Shown: positions 1 to 8,636 of the stretch, one piece after another
Layout of the letters: every line of letters begins with the position of its first letter
Numbering within the stretch: position 1 is the stretch's first letter
NCBI RefSeq assembly: GCF_008000895.1
Contig: NZ_CP042823.1
Coordinates: 3,066,001 to 3,130,000 of the forward strand
Direction of reading: 5' to 3'
Source: Methylobacterium sp. WL1
Lineage (GTDB): Bacteria; Pseudomonadota; Alphaproteobacteria; Rhizobiales; Beijerinckiaceae
DNA: 64,000 bases
Notes under the pieces: generated by a model
The model's database searches: none
The model's input: the letters and a program-made list of their open reading frames with translations, nothing else
Told to the model about the DNA's origin: nothing
Position numbers and translations under genes: made by a program

Positions 1-680
1 ACCCGGTCGGGGACGGCGGCGAAGATGTTGGGCTCGTGGGCCATGAGGATCACCGGCGCGTCGTCGGTGATCGTCCCGAGGGTGGCGGGCAGGTCGTCGA
101 GTCCCTCGTCCTGGCTGTTGTAGAACGGCTGCTGGTCGGCGAGGCCGGCGAGCCAGAACGGACGCCCGTCCTTCACCAGCCGCAGCGTCTCGTTCTCCAT
201 CACCGGGATGCCGCGGGCCTCCAGCAGATGCTTCACCGCGGGCGAGCCGCGGCGGGAGCGCTGGACGGCGTGATCGTCCCACCAATCGTGGTTGCCCAGG
301 ATGGCGTGGGTGCCGAGCGGCGCCTTCAATCCCTCGACCATCCGGGCGAATTGCGCGAGTGGGAGCTTGCGCCACGCGATCTTGCCGGCCGGGTAGTCGC
401 CGAGCATCAGCACGAGGTCGGGCTTCAGGGCATTGGTGGCATCGATGATCTCCGCCACCCGATCGAACGGCATGTACGGCTCGCAGATGTGGAAATCCGC
501 CAGCACCGCCACGCGCAGGTGCAGGGCGGGGTCCCAGCGCGGCAGGACCGGTGCGTAGGTCGTCACCACCAGCCTGTGCAGCGGCTCGACGTCGAAGGCG
601 TAGACGCCCGTCCCGGCGAGCAGGCCGGCGCCGGCGCCCAGCCCGGTCAGGAACTGCCGGCGGCTCGGCACGATCAGCAT
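1..680 (-). CDS. Tat-exported metallophosphoesterase (3' end cut by window edge)
   Basis: Calcineurin-like metallophosphoesterase, read on the minus strand from an ATG at 680 and running off the left edge with no stop, so about 226 codons are visible. The N-terminus has a twin-arginine export motif (SRRQFLTG) followed by a Gly/Ala/Leu-rich stretch, which predicts transport of a folded protein to the periplasm. Family metal-binding motifs are present in order: a D-F-H motif (LADFHI), then GD in LMLGDY, then GNHDW, then the H of MAHEPN. The C-terminal GHxH-type block lies outside the window. Phosphodiesterase or UDP-diacylglucosamine-type hydrolases share this fold, so the substrate cannot be named. 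It is divergent from hemC across a 213-bp gap. Confidence 0.85.
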   Translation of the reverse strand, partial: MLIVPSRRQFLTGLGAGAGLLAGTGVYAFDVEPLHRLVVTTYAPVLPRWDPALHLRVAVLADFHICEPYMPFDRVAEIIDATNALKPDLVLMLGDYPAGKIAWRKLPLAQFARMVEGLKAPLGTHAILGNHDWWDDHAVQRSRRGSPAVKHLLEARGIPVMENETLRLVKDGRPFWLAGLADQQPFYNSQDEGLDDLPATLGTITDDAPVILMAHEPNIFAAVPDR

Positions 681-832
681 GGAGATGTCCGTCGGTGTGG
701 AAGGGTCCGGCACCCGCGCCGGACCGGGAGCGCGTCTAGGCGTCCAGTCCGGCGAAACCGGGGCGGTATCGCGCCGGGCGGACCCTCGCACGAAGCCGGT
801 TCAGCAAGTCTAAAACCTGTCCCGGAGCAATG

Positions 833-848
833 GCCTGCGGCCGCAGGC
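833..848. promoter_or_regulatory. 16-bp perfect palindrome with nearby -10-like box upstream of hemC
   Basis: GCCTGCGGCCGCAGGC is a perfect inverted repeat, followed at 853-858 by TATAAG, which resembles a -10 element and lies about 35 bp before the hemC start. No convincing -35 box is visible. The palindrome could be an operator or only a GC-rich hairpin. Confidence 0.3.
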
Positions 849-893
849 AGGCTATAAGATCTGGCATACGCCCCAAGAAACGTCCGGATCCCA

Positions 894-1817
894 ATGTTGA
901 ACCGTCCCCTGCGCATCGGCACCCGCGGCAGCCCGATGGCGCTCGCACAGACCGGGATGGTGCGCGACAAGATCGTGGCGGCCAATCCCGGGCTGGAGAC
1001 CGAACTCGTGGTGGTCACCACGGTGGCCGACAAGATCCTGGATCGCCCGCTCTCCGAGATCGGCGGCAAGGGGTTGTTCACCAAGGAACTCGAGCAGGCC
1101 CTGTTCGCCGATGAGGTCGATGTCGCGGTCCACTCCATGAAGGACGTGGAGACCTGGCTGCCGGACGGGCTGGTGATCGCCTGCATCCTGGAGCGCGACG
1201 ACCCGCGCGACGCGTTCCTGTCACCGCATGCGGACGGGCTCGCGGGCCTTCCGCACGGCGCACGGGTCGGCACCTCGTCGCTGCGGCGGGGCGCGCAGGT
1301 GCTGATACACCGGCCGGACCTGAAGGTCGTGCCGCTGCGCGGCAACGCCAACACCCGGATGCGCAAGCTGGAATCCGGCGAATGCGACGCGACGCTGCTG
1401 GCGCTCGCCGGGCTGCAGCGCCTCGGCCTTCAGGACATGGCGCGCAGCGTCCTCTCGGTCGAGGAGATGCTGCCCGCGGTGGCGCAGGGCGCCCTCGGGA
1501 TCGAGTGCCGGGCCGACGACGCGGCGGTTCGCGCCCTGCTGGCGCCGATCGCCTGCGCCCGCACCACCACCGTGATCGCGGCCGAGCGGGCGCTGCTCGC
1601 CGAACTCGACGGCTCATGCCGGACGCCGATCGCCGCACTGGCGCAGATCGAAGGCGATACCCTCACGCTCGACGGTCTGCTGTTCCTGCCCGACGGCAGC
1701 CGGCACTGGTCGGTCTCCCGGCAGGGCCCGGCCACGGAGGCCGAGCGGATCGGCCGCGAGGCCGGCGCCGTGCTGAAGGAGGCCGCCGGGGACACCTACA
1801 CGCACCACCTGCAATAG
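894..1817 (+). CDS. hemC: Hydroxymethylbilane synthase (porphobilinogen deaminase)
   Basis: Cytoplasmic enzyme (EC 2.5.1.61) of tetrapyrrole synthesis that joins four porphobilinogen units into hydroxymethylbilane, a precursor of heme, cobalamin and, in phototrophs, bacteriochlorophyll. The 307-residue protein matches the family length. It opens with the typical IGTRGSPMALAQ and carries IGGKGLFTKE, the HSMKD block, and the RRGAQ and GNANTR arginine motifs that bind the growing chain. Cys242, in the sequence DGSCRTP, is the residue that anchors the dipyrromethane cofactor. The ATG at 894 gives the standard N-terminus. The gene converges on the crt genes across a 60-bp gap. Confidence 0.97.
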   Translation: MLNRPLRIGTRGSPMALAQTGMVRDKIVAANPGLETELVVVTTVADKILDRPLSEIGGKGLFTKELEQALFADEVDVAVHSMKDVETWLPDGLVIACILERDDPRDAFLSPHADGLAGLPHGARVGTSSLRRGAQVLIHRPDLKVVPLRGNANTRMRKLESGECDATLLALAGLQRLGLQDMARSVLSVEEMLPAVAQGALGIECRADDAAVRALLAPIACARTTTVIAAERALLAELDGSCRTPIAALAQIEGDTLTLDGLLFLPDGSRHWSVSRQGPATEAERIGREAGAVLKEAAGDTYTHHLQ

Positions 1818-1877
1818 GCAGGGAGCCACATCGCGGATCTGCAGGGGCGCGGGACAAGCCACGCGAGAGGAGCAGGA

Positions 1878-2012
1878 TTACTCTGGCTCGTCACCCCGCT
1901 CGCGATCCCTGCGGATGCTGCGGCGGACGGCGATGAGCTGCCAGAGGCCGATCCCGAAGGCGAGCGCGAAGACCAGCCCGATATCGAAGGCCGCGAACAG
2001 GCCGTCGCTCAT
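1878..2012 (-). CDS. Small single-pass membrane protein downstream of crtB
   Basis: A 44-residue open frame beginning 9 bp after the crtB stop and on the same strand. It starts MSDGLFAAFDIGLV, continues through about 20 hydrophobic residues to LWQLIAV, and ends in a strongly charged tail rich in Arg, Asp and Glu. This is the pattern of a short inner-membrane anchor with a positive cytoplasmic end. I do not recognise a family. Its place at the end of the crtI-crtB transcript suggests a role near carotenoid synthesis or membrane assembly, but that rests only on position. The coding call depends on spacing and composition. Confidence 0.6.
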   Translation of the reverse strand: MSDGLFAAFDIGLVFALAFGIGLWQLIAVRRSIRRDRERGDEPE

Positions 2013-2021
2013 CGGCACGCC

Positions 2022-3092
2022 TCACGACGGCGCGGAGCGGCCGAAGGCCTCGCGCTCGCGCATCCGCTCGATCAGTTCCAGCACGTGCGCGACCCGGCCG
2101 CCGACATCCCACCAGGGCCGCAGCACGGAGTGCCTGCGATCCGGCATCGGGGGCTGATTCAGCACGGCGTCGATCAGGAACGCCACCTGCGGCAATGGTG
2201 GCGCCGCGAGGCTGGGTGTCGCCGGACCGGAGCGCAGGGCGCGGGCGATCAGGGCGAGCTTGCGGGGCGTCCCGACCCGGGCCCGGGTGCGGACGGAATC
2301 GTAGCCTTGCAGCGCCACGACCCGGCCGATCTCGGCATAGATCAGGGCAGCGGAGCGGATCGCGGGGCGGCAGGGGGATGGCAGCGCCGCGATGCCGGCC
2401 CCGGCTCGCCGGTACAGGCCATCGGCCTCGGTGAGCAATCGGGCCACGATGCCGGCGAGCGCCGGGCTGGGCTGCGGATCGGCCAGGAAGGCGTCCGGGT
2501 CGAGCCCCGCCTCGTTCATCCAGTCGAGCGGCAGGTAGAGCCGGCCCATCCGGGCATCCTCGCCGACATCGCGGGCGATGTTGGTGAGTTGCATGGCGGC
2601 GCCGAGATCGCAGGCGCGGGCGAGCGCGTCGGGGGAGCGCGCGCCCATGATCAGCGCCATCATGGCCCCGACCGAGCCCGCGACCCGGGCCGCGTAGGCA
2701 TGGAGCGCCGCGATGTCGGCGTAGCGCCGGCCCTCGGCGTCCCAGGCGAAGCCCTCGATCAGCGCGTAGGGCAGCGCCTCGGGGATCGCGTAGGCGCCGA
2801 CGATCTCCGAAAACGCCCGGTCGGCGGGCGCGTCGGCGGGGTTGCCGGCGTAGGCCCGTGCGACCCGGTCGCCGAGGCGCACCACGGCGTCGCGGCGAGC
2901 GGACGGGTCGGCGGCCTCGTCGACGAGGTCGTCCGACAGCCGGCAGAAGGCGTAGAGCCCGTTGGCCGCCTCGCGGACCTCGCCGGGCAGCAGCCGGCCG
3001 GCCGCGAAGAAGCTCTTCGAGCCGGCGCGGATCGCCTGCCGACAGGCTGTGCGGTCGGCGGCCGCGGCGAATTCAGGCGGAAACGCGGGCAT
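2022..3092 (-). CDS. crtB: Phytoene/squalene synthase family protein, phytoene synthase
   Basis: Condenses two prenyl diphosphates head to head (two GGPP to phytoene in the classical route, EC 2.5.1.32). The protein is about 356 residues from the ATG at 3092. A TTG 12 bp further upstream is the only alternative. It carries both Asp-rich Mg-diphosphate motifs: DDLVD at residues 54-58 and NIARDVGED around 171-179, the latter followed by GRLYLP. The start overlaps the end of crtI by 20 bp, so the two genes are probably translationally coupled. Some Methylobacterium make C30 rather than C40 carotenoids, so FPP could be the substrate, and sequence alone does not decide this. Confidence 0.93.
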   Translation of the reverse strand: MPAFPPEFAAAADRTACRQAIRAGSKSFFAAGRLLPGEVREAANGLYAFCRLSDDLVDEAADPSARRDAVVRLGDRVARAYAGNPADAPADRAFSEIVGAYAIPEALPYALIEGFAWDAEGRRYADIAALHAYAARVAGSVGAMMALIMGARSPDALARACDLGAAMQLTNIARDVGEDARMGRLYLPLDWMNEAGLDPDAFLADPQPSPALAGIVARLLTEADGLYRRAGAGIAALPSPCRPAIRSAALIYAEIGRVVALQGYDSVRTRARVGTPRKLALIARALRSGPATPSLAAPPLPQVAFLIDAVLNQPPMPDRRHSVLRPWWDVGGRVAHVLELIERMREREAFGRSAPS

Positions 3093-4596
3093 CCGGGACC
3101 ACAAGATCGAGGATTCGGGCAGAGGAGAGCACGCCGGGCAGGCCGGCGCCCGGATGGGTACCGGCGCCGACCAGGTAGAGGTTGCGCACGTCGCTCGACC
3201 GGTTGTGCGGGCGGAACCACGCGGATTGCGTCAGCACCGGCTCCAGGCCGAAGCCGGATCCCCGATAGCTCTGGAAGTCGTCCTGGAATTCCATCGGCGT
3301 CGTCACCTTCGAGGTGACGATGGCCTCCGAAAGGCCCGGCATCACGCTGGATTCGAGCATCTCGGCGATCCGGCGCCGGTACGGCTCGGCCAACGCACGC
3401 CAATCCTGGCCGCCGGCCAGGTTCGGCACGGGGGCCAGCACGTAGAAGGCGTCGCAGCCGGGCGGCGCGAGGCTCGGATCCGTGGCGGTGGGCCGGTGCA
3501 AGTAGAGGCTCGCATCGTCGGCCAGCACCTTGCGGTCGAAGATGTCGGAGAGCAGCCCGCGATAGCGCGGACCGAGCAGGATCGTGTGGTGGGCGACGTC
3601 CGGATAGCGACGCTTGGTGCCGAAATACCAGACGAACAGGCCCATGGAGGAACGCGCCCGCTGCAGCCGCCCGGGGCTCCAGCGCCGGGGCTTCGGCAGC
3701 AGCCGCGCATGCGTCACCGCCGAATCGGCGTTCGAGACCACGAGGTCGGCCGCGATCGTCTCGCCGCCCGCAAGCTCGACCCCGGTGGCGGTCCCGTTCT
3801 CCACGCGGATGCGGGCGACGTCGACGCCGAGCCGGACCCGCCCGTTCTGGCCGCGAATCAACCGGACGAGCCCATCGACCAGCTTGCCGGTGCCGCCCAT
3901 GGCGAAGTGCACGCCCCAGCGCCGCTCGAGGTCGGCGATCAGGCAGTAGATCGCGCTGGCCCGGAACGGATTGCCGCCGATCAGCAGCGGGTGGAAGCTG
4001 AACACGGTGCGCAGCCGCTCGTCGCGGACGAAGCGCGCCACCACGTCGTGGACCGAGCGGTGGCCCGACAGGCGCAGAAGGTCCGGGGCGATCTTGAGCA
4101 TCGACCCGATGCTGCCGAACGGGACGTGCCCGAGCTGCTCGAAGCCGATGCGGCAGACCGAGCGGCTGTGCGCCATGAAGCGTTCGTAGCCGGCGACGTC
4201 GTCCGGGGCGAAGCGCGCCACCTCGGCCCGCATTCGCTCGGGATCGCCGCTGTATTCGAAGGTTTCACCGTCGGCGAAGCGGATCCGGTAGAACGGGTCG
4301 ATCGGCACCAGGGCGACATCGTCGGAGAGGCGCCGGCCGGCGAGCTGCCACAGCTCCTCGAACAGCTGCGGCGCGGTGACGATGGTCGGCCCGGCATCGA
4401 AGGTGAAGCCGTCCTGCCGGTGGACCCGGGCGCGGCCGCCCGGCTGCTCCAGGCGTTCCAGCACGGTGACCCGGTAGCCCCGCGCGCCGAGCCGGACGGC
4501 CGCGGCGAGACCGCCGAAGCCTGAGCCGACGACGACCGCGTGCGGTCGCCGATCCGTCTCGTGCCGCCCCGACTGCTCGACCGCGAGTGTCAACAT
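3073..4596 (-). CDS. crtI: Phytoene desaturase family FAD-dependent carotenoid desaturase
   Basis: Membrane-associated flavoprotein that introduces successive double bases into phytoene (or a C30 homologue) to make coloured polyenes. At 507 residues it has the family's length. The N-terminal Rossmann FAD site is GSGFGGL at residues 24-30, followed by an acidic strand end (LERLEQPGGRA). The C-terminal CrtI signature LVGAGTHPGAGLPGV binds FAD near the end. It is the first gene of crtI-crtB-small protein. The ATG at 4596 lies inside a perfect TGT-N12-ACA palindrome (4588-4605), implying repression by a PpsR/CrtJ-type regulator and either a leaderless transcript or one with a very short leader. 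Confidence 0.95.
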   Translation of the reverse strand: MLTLAVEQSGRHETDRRPHAVVVGSGFGGLAAAVRLGARGYRVTVLERLEQPGGRARVHRQDGFTFDAGPTIVTAPQLFEELWQLAGRRLSDDVALVPIDPFYRIRFADGETFEYSGDPERMRAEVARFAPDDVAGYERFMAHSRSVCRIGFEQLGHVPFGSIGSMLKIAPDLLRLSGHRSVHDVVARFVRDERLRTVFSFHPLLIGGNPFRASAIYCLIADLERRWGVHFAMGGTGKLVDGLVRLIRGQNGRVRLGVDVARIRVENGTATGVELAGGETIAADLVVSNADSAVTHARLLPKPRRWSPGRLQRARSSMGLFVWYFGTKRRYPDVAHHTILLGPRYRGLLSDIFDRKVLADDASLYLHRPTATDPSLAPPGCDAFYVLAPVPNLAGGQDWRALAEPYRRRIAEMLESSVMPGLSEAIVTSKVTTPMEFQDDFQSYRGSGFGLEPVLTQSAWFRPHNRSSDVRNLYLVGAGTHPGAGLPGVLSSARILDLVVPDARVSA

Positions 4597-4605
4597 AACT
4601 TGACA
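4588..4605. promoter_or_regulatory. Putative PpsR/CrtJ operator overlapping the crtI start
   Basis: TGTCAACATAACTTGACA matches the PpsR/CrtJ consensus TGT-N12-ACA exactly and is nearly palindromic beyond the outer triplets. That family of redox and light-responsive repressors controls crt and bch genes in purple bacteria. The crtI ATG (4594-4596, complement) lies inside the site. A second near-palindrome, CCGGGGAATTTCCCGG, sits immediately beyond at 4611-4626. No regulator gene is in the window. Confidence 0.6.
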
Positions 4606-4672
4606 CTATGCCGGGGAATTTCCCGGGCGCAAGGCCGAAACGTCGTTCCGGCCCCGCGGCGTCGTATCGCCG

Positions 4673-6308
4673 TCAGAACTCGCCGGCCAGACCGGCGCGG
4701 ACACCGACGTTGCTCTCGCCCGCGTAGGCGACGCCGGCCGTGACCGCGATCGGCACGCAGCAGGTCGGCAGCCGGTGCGCCACGGCGACGCCGCCTGCCC
4801 ATTCGCCGCGATAGGTCGCGCCGTTGGTGGCCCAGGTGGTCTTGCCGGGAGCCGAGGGCATGGGTGCGGTCGCCATCGCGATCGCCATGGCCACGCCCTG
4901 CCGCGACTCCTTGCGGGTCTGGACCGCGTAGCGCTGCATCGTGTCGGTCTTGGCCTCCAAGTTGTTGACCTGGGACTGAACCGAATCGATCCGGTTGCCC
5001 AGCCCGGCGATGGTCGAGGGGCCGTAGGCCGAGGCCGCGAGGTTGCCGCTGGCGTCCGTGGTCACGAAGGCCGTCGCCCCGCTCTGCGCCGCCGCACTCG
5101 CCTGCGAGGCGACGCCCGCCAGGGTGTAGGTGTTGGCCGCGTTGCCGATCGCCACCTGGTTGGCCTGGGTGGTCTTGACGTTGGCCCCGATGGCGATGGT
5201 GTTCGCCTGGTTGGCGGCCGCGCCGTTGCCCAACGCGACGCTGTTGTTGCCCGCAGCCGAGGCCGCCGCGCCGATCGCGGTGGATCCCGTGCCGGTCGCG
5301 CCGGCGACGAAGCCGAGCGCCGTGCTGCCCGCTCCGGACGCCGCGGATGCGGTGCCGACCGCCGTGCCGCCCAACCCCTGTGCGCTCGCCGCGTAGCCGA
5401 CGGCGACGCTGCCGGTGTTGACTGCGGATGCCCCGGTTCCGACCGCGGTCGACGCCGTCCCGGCCGCGCTCGATCCGAAGCCCACCGCGATGGCATCGCC
5501 GCCCACGGCGACGGGGGCCGCGAGGGCGCTGGTGTTGTTGGCCGCGATCCCCGTGGCGCTCGACAGCTGCGAGAGCCGCAGGTCGGCGATGAAGGTCTGG
5601 CCCTGGGACTGCGTGACGTTGCCGGTCACGATGTAGATGCCCTGTCCGCTGCCGCCGCCGCCACCGCCAGCGGTCCCGCCCGCGCCACCGGCCCCCGGCG
5701 CCGCCCGCACCCCCAGCACCGCCTGCTCCGCCGGTACCGCCACCGGTCCCGCCACCGCCGGTACCGCCGCCGCCGGCGATTCCGCCGACGGTGCCGAGGT
5801 ACAGTCCGGTCCCGAGCAGGCCCTGACCGGGGCCGGTGGTCCCGACCAGCAGGCCGGTCCCGAGGACGCCGCCGCTGGTGCTGCCGACATTCAGGCCCGT
5901 GCCGAGGACGCCGGTTCCGGGGTTGGTTGTGCCGACGGTCACGCCGGTCCCGAGAACACCGCCGCCGGTGCTGCCGACATTCAGGCCTGTGCCGAGGACG
6001 CCGGTGCCCGGATTGGTGGTGCCGACGGTCACGCCGGTCCCGAGAACACCGCCGCCGGCGGTGCCGACATTCAGGCCGGTGCCGAGGATGCCGGTGCCGG
6101 GATTCGTGGTGCCGACCGTTATTCCGGTTCCCAGGATACCGCCTCCGGTTGTATCAAGGGTCCCACGGAGAAGTTGCGCCTGCGCCGGGGCGACGACCGG
6201 GAGGGCGAGCAGGGTGCCGGCCAGAAGGGGGGCGATGCGCCCGGACGTCCGGCGCAGGGCGGCATTCGATGTCCGCGGCCCAGCCGGGACGTCGGTCGAG
6301 TTACGCAT
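4673..6308 (-). pseudogene. YadA-like trimeric autotransporter adhesin, interrupted by a single-base frameshift
   Basis: The protein begins at an ATG at 6308 with a GGAG box 7 nt upstream and has a signal peptide ending APAQAQ. Next come eight 15-residue Gly/Thr/Val repeats and a poly-Gly/Ala linker. After a change of frame come YadA head-type repeats (units such as GSTALGF, TIAIGANV), a short coiled-coil stalk (RIDSVQSQVNNLEAK), and a C-terminal YadA anchor with beta strands ending in a terminal Phe. Reading frame is lost in the linker at a run of five C on the plus strand (5692-5696). Removing one base there restores one frame of about 545 codons. Trimeric autotransporters insert in the outer membrane and mediate adhesion. 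The shift could be real, phase-variable or a sequencing error. Confidence 0.82.
5787..6146 (-). repeat. Tandem repeat: four 90-bp units (eight 15-residue repeats)
   Basis: Four near-identical 90-bp units within the adhesin gene encode paired 15-residue repeats of the pattern GGGVLGTGVTVGTTN and PGTGVLGTGLNVGST. The central copies are almost identical in DNA, while the outer ones have diverged at Val, Leu or Ile positions. This points to recent expansion by slippage or recombination. Confidence 0.9.
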
Positions 6309-6581
6309 CTCAGACTCCATTGCTGCGCGGCCCGGTCGCTTCCACCCCGATCCTGAAGTCCGGTGGGCGCTAGGCTGGTACCGGCACACCTTCTGGTAGA
6401 ATGCTTAACACCAACTTTCGGTTGTATTTGTATTCGCCACTTCGCGTTTGACGCGGTATCCGCCGTCTCGAGGCGGCTGAGACGCCGCGCGCCTCAGAAA
6501 ATCCGCCTTTCCGCGACGATATCCGCCCCAGACGGGGGTATGCTGGCCAAGCGAGCGCTGGCCGCAGGGATTGGACGCGTG

Positions 6582-7553
6582 ATGGACGGGCGGGACAGGA
6601 CCATCTTCGTGGCGGGGCACCGCGGGATGGTGGGATCAGCGATCGTGCGCCGGCTGCGGGAGCTGGGCTACGGGCGCATCCTCACGGCGGACCGGCAGGC
6701 CCTCGACCTGCTCGACCAGGCCGCGGTCCGGGCCTTCTTCGCCCAGAACCGGATCGACATGGTCTACCTCGCCGCCGCCAAGGTCGGCGGCATCCACGCC
6801 AACAACACCTACCCGGCCGAGTTCATCCACGAGAACCTGCTGATCCAGGCGAACCTGATCCACGCCGCGCACGTGGCCGACGTCGACCGGCTGCTGTTCC
6901 TGGGCTCGTCCTGCATCTACCCGAAGCACGCCGAGCAGCCGATGCGCGAGGACGCGCTGCTGACCGGGATCCTCGAGCCGACCAACGAGCCCTACGCGAT
7001 CGCCAAGATCGCCGGGATCAAGATGTGCGAGAGCTACAACCGCCAGTACGGGCGCCGCTACCGCAGCGTGATGCCGACCAACCTGTATGGGCCGAACGAC
7101 AACTTCCATCCGCAGAACGCCCACGTGCTGCCGGCGCTGATGCGGCGCCTGCACGAGGCCAAGCAGGCGGGCAGCGCCTCCGTCACCGTCTGGGGCACCG
7201 GCCGGGCGATGCGCGAGTTCCTGCACGTGGACGACATGGCACGCGCCAGCGTGTTCGTGATGGAGCTGGACGATGCGGTCTACGCCGCCAACACCCGGCC
7301 GGACCTGTCGCACATCAACGTCGGCACCGGCGCGGATTGCACCATCCGTGAACTGGCCGAGGCGCTGGCCCGGGTGATCGGCTACGCGGGCCGCCTGGAA
7401 TTCGACGCGACGAAGCCCGACGGGACGCCGCGCAAGCTCATGGATGTCTCGCGCCTGCGCGCCATGGGCTGGCGGCCGGAGATCGATCTCGAACGCGGTC
7501 TCCAGCAGACCTACGGGTGGTTCCTGGAGAATCACGCCACGCTGCGCGGCTGA
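6582..7553 (+). CDS. fcl: GDP-L-fucose synthase
   Basis: Short-chain-dehydrogenase-fold epimerase/reductase (EC 1.1.1.271) that turns GDP-4-keto-6-deoxy-mannose into GDP-L-fucose for surface polysaccharides. The 323-residue length fits the family. NADP is bound by [10 protein letters not shown] at the N-terminus. The catalytic Ser lies in GSSCIYP and the Tyr-x3-Lys pair in YAIAKIAG, and the family-specific NLYGPNDNF and EFLHVDDMA follow. The ATG at 6582 is preceded directly by an in-frame GTG, and either could be used. A longer upstream frame exists but adds an unrelated leader. The partner GDP-mannose 4,6-dehydratase (gmd) is not in the window. Two SGNH hydrolases follow on the same strand. 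Confidence 0.93.
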   Translation: MDGRDRTIFVAGHRGMVGSAIVRRLRELGYGRILTADRQALDLLDQAAVRAFFAQNRIDMVYLAAAKVGGIHANNTYPAEFIHENLLIQANLIHAAHVADVDRLLFLGSSCIYPKHAEQPMREDALLTGILEPTNEPYAIAKIAGIKMCESYNRQYGRRYRSVMPTNLYGPNDNFHPQNAHVLPALMRRLHEAKQAGSASVTVWGTGRAMREFLHVDDMARASVFVMELDDAVYAANTRPDLSHINVGTGADCTIRELAEALARVIGYAGRLEFDATKPDGTPRKLMDVSRLRAMGWRPEIDLERGLQQTYGWFLENHATLRG

Positions 7554-7601
7554 CGCGCGGACGCATCACGAAACCGCATCCGACCGGGTGGGAGAACCAG
7601 C

Positions 7602-8633
7602 ATGGCCCAACGGGCCCCCGACGACATCGAGCAGGCTCGGCGCCGCACGTTCCTCCGTGACTTCCACAACTTCGATTCGAATATCCGTTTCCCGGCACCC
7701 TATACCCAGTTCGCCGGCAAGCCACTGTCGGCCGCGGCGGGGCAGAACTGGCGCTACGACGCGCTGGGCTACCGGAACGACATGCACGCGGAGCCACGCT
7801 CGCCCACGGAGACGCTGCGCGTGTTCGTGGTCGGCGACAGCACCCTGATCGACGGCCAGGTCTTCGCCGACACCATCCCGGGCCGATTGGAGACCGGGCT
7901 GAAGCGCCTGCACGGCGACGGGGCCCGGGTCTACAATTTCGGCGCGACGTCCGCCTGCCTGAATCAGATGATCGCACTGATCACGACGCGGCTGATGGAC
8001 CTTCAGCCCGATGTAATCTTCGTGATCGGCGGCGCCACCGACGTCTTCCAACCCTGGAGCTTCGATCCGCGCGCCGGCTACCCGTACAATCACTTCGCCA
8101 ACGAGTGCCTGTACGACTACTTCTTCAACACGACGAAGTCCGGCGCGGACGCCGAGGACCTGAGCTACGACAGCCTGCAGGCGTTGATCTTCGGCCGGCT
8201 CGACAACCTTCGCGCGCTGACCAACTGGCAATCCGACATTTGGGAATGGGAGGTCGTCCGTCAGTTCGAGTTGGCGCTAAAGCGCCTCGCCCGGCTGTCC
8301 GGGGGCATCGGCGCGCCGTTGCGGTTCCTCCTGCAGCCGGCGATCGTGCGCAAGACCGAGCGAGTCGGCGACGAGCAGAACACCGCGTCGGCTGAGTTCT
8401 TGGGATATCTCGACCGTCAATACACCCGGATCGAGCAGGTTCTGGGCCGGCTCGACGCCGATGGCCTCACGCAAGGGCCGTTCACGACCCGAGACCTCAG
8501 CCGGATCTTCGAGTCCGATACGCGCGCCCTGTTCACCGACATCGTCCATGTCGGCTCGGAGGGCCGGCAGGCGATCGCCGACCGCCTGGCCGCCGAGGTC
8601 GCGGAGGTGCTCGGCCTCCCCGTGGAGGCGTAG
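7602..8633 (+). CDS. SGNH/GDSL-like hydrolase of unknown substrate
   Basis: A 343-residue protein without signal peptide or membrane segment. The SGNH fold is indicated by VVGDST (Ser80 as the likely nucleophile), NFGATS as the block II glycine region, VIGGATDVF in place of the usual GxND block III, and D-I-V-H (D313, H316) near the C-terminus as the catalytic pair. The block III Asn is therefore replaced, which is unusual. The family includes carbohydrate esterases, lipases and glycan O-acyl-modifying enzymes. It lies 48 bp after fcl and 3 bp before a second SGNH gene, which suggests an operon acting on a surface glycan. That role is inferred from context only. Confidence 0.72.
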   Translation: MAQRAPDDIEQARRRTFLRDFHNFDSNIRFPAPYTQFAGKPLSAAAGQNWRYDALGYRNDMHAEPRSPTETLRVFVVGDSTLIDGQVFADTIPGRLETGLKRLHGDGARVYNFGATSACLNQMIALITTRLMDLQPDVIFVIGGATDVFQPWSFDPRAGYPYNHFANECLYDYFFNTTKSGADAEDLSYDSLQALIFGRLDNLRALTNWQSDIWEWEVVRQFELALKRLARLSGGIGAPLRFLLQPAIVRKTERVGDEQNTASAEFLGYLDRQYTRIEQVLGRLDADGLTQGPFTTRDLSRIFESDTRALFTDIVHVGSEGRQAIADRLAAEVAEVLGLPVEA

Positions 8634-8636
8634 GCG

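Noticed and set aside
2962..4524. Long plus-strand frame of 520 codons opposite crtI
   Set aside because: Low-complexity Arg/Gly/Ala/Glu translation and full overlap with crtI, whose motifs are unequivocal.
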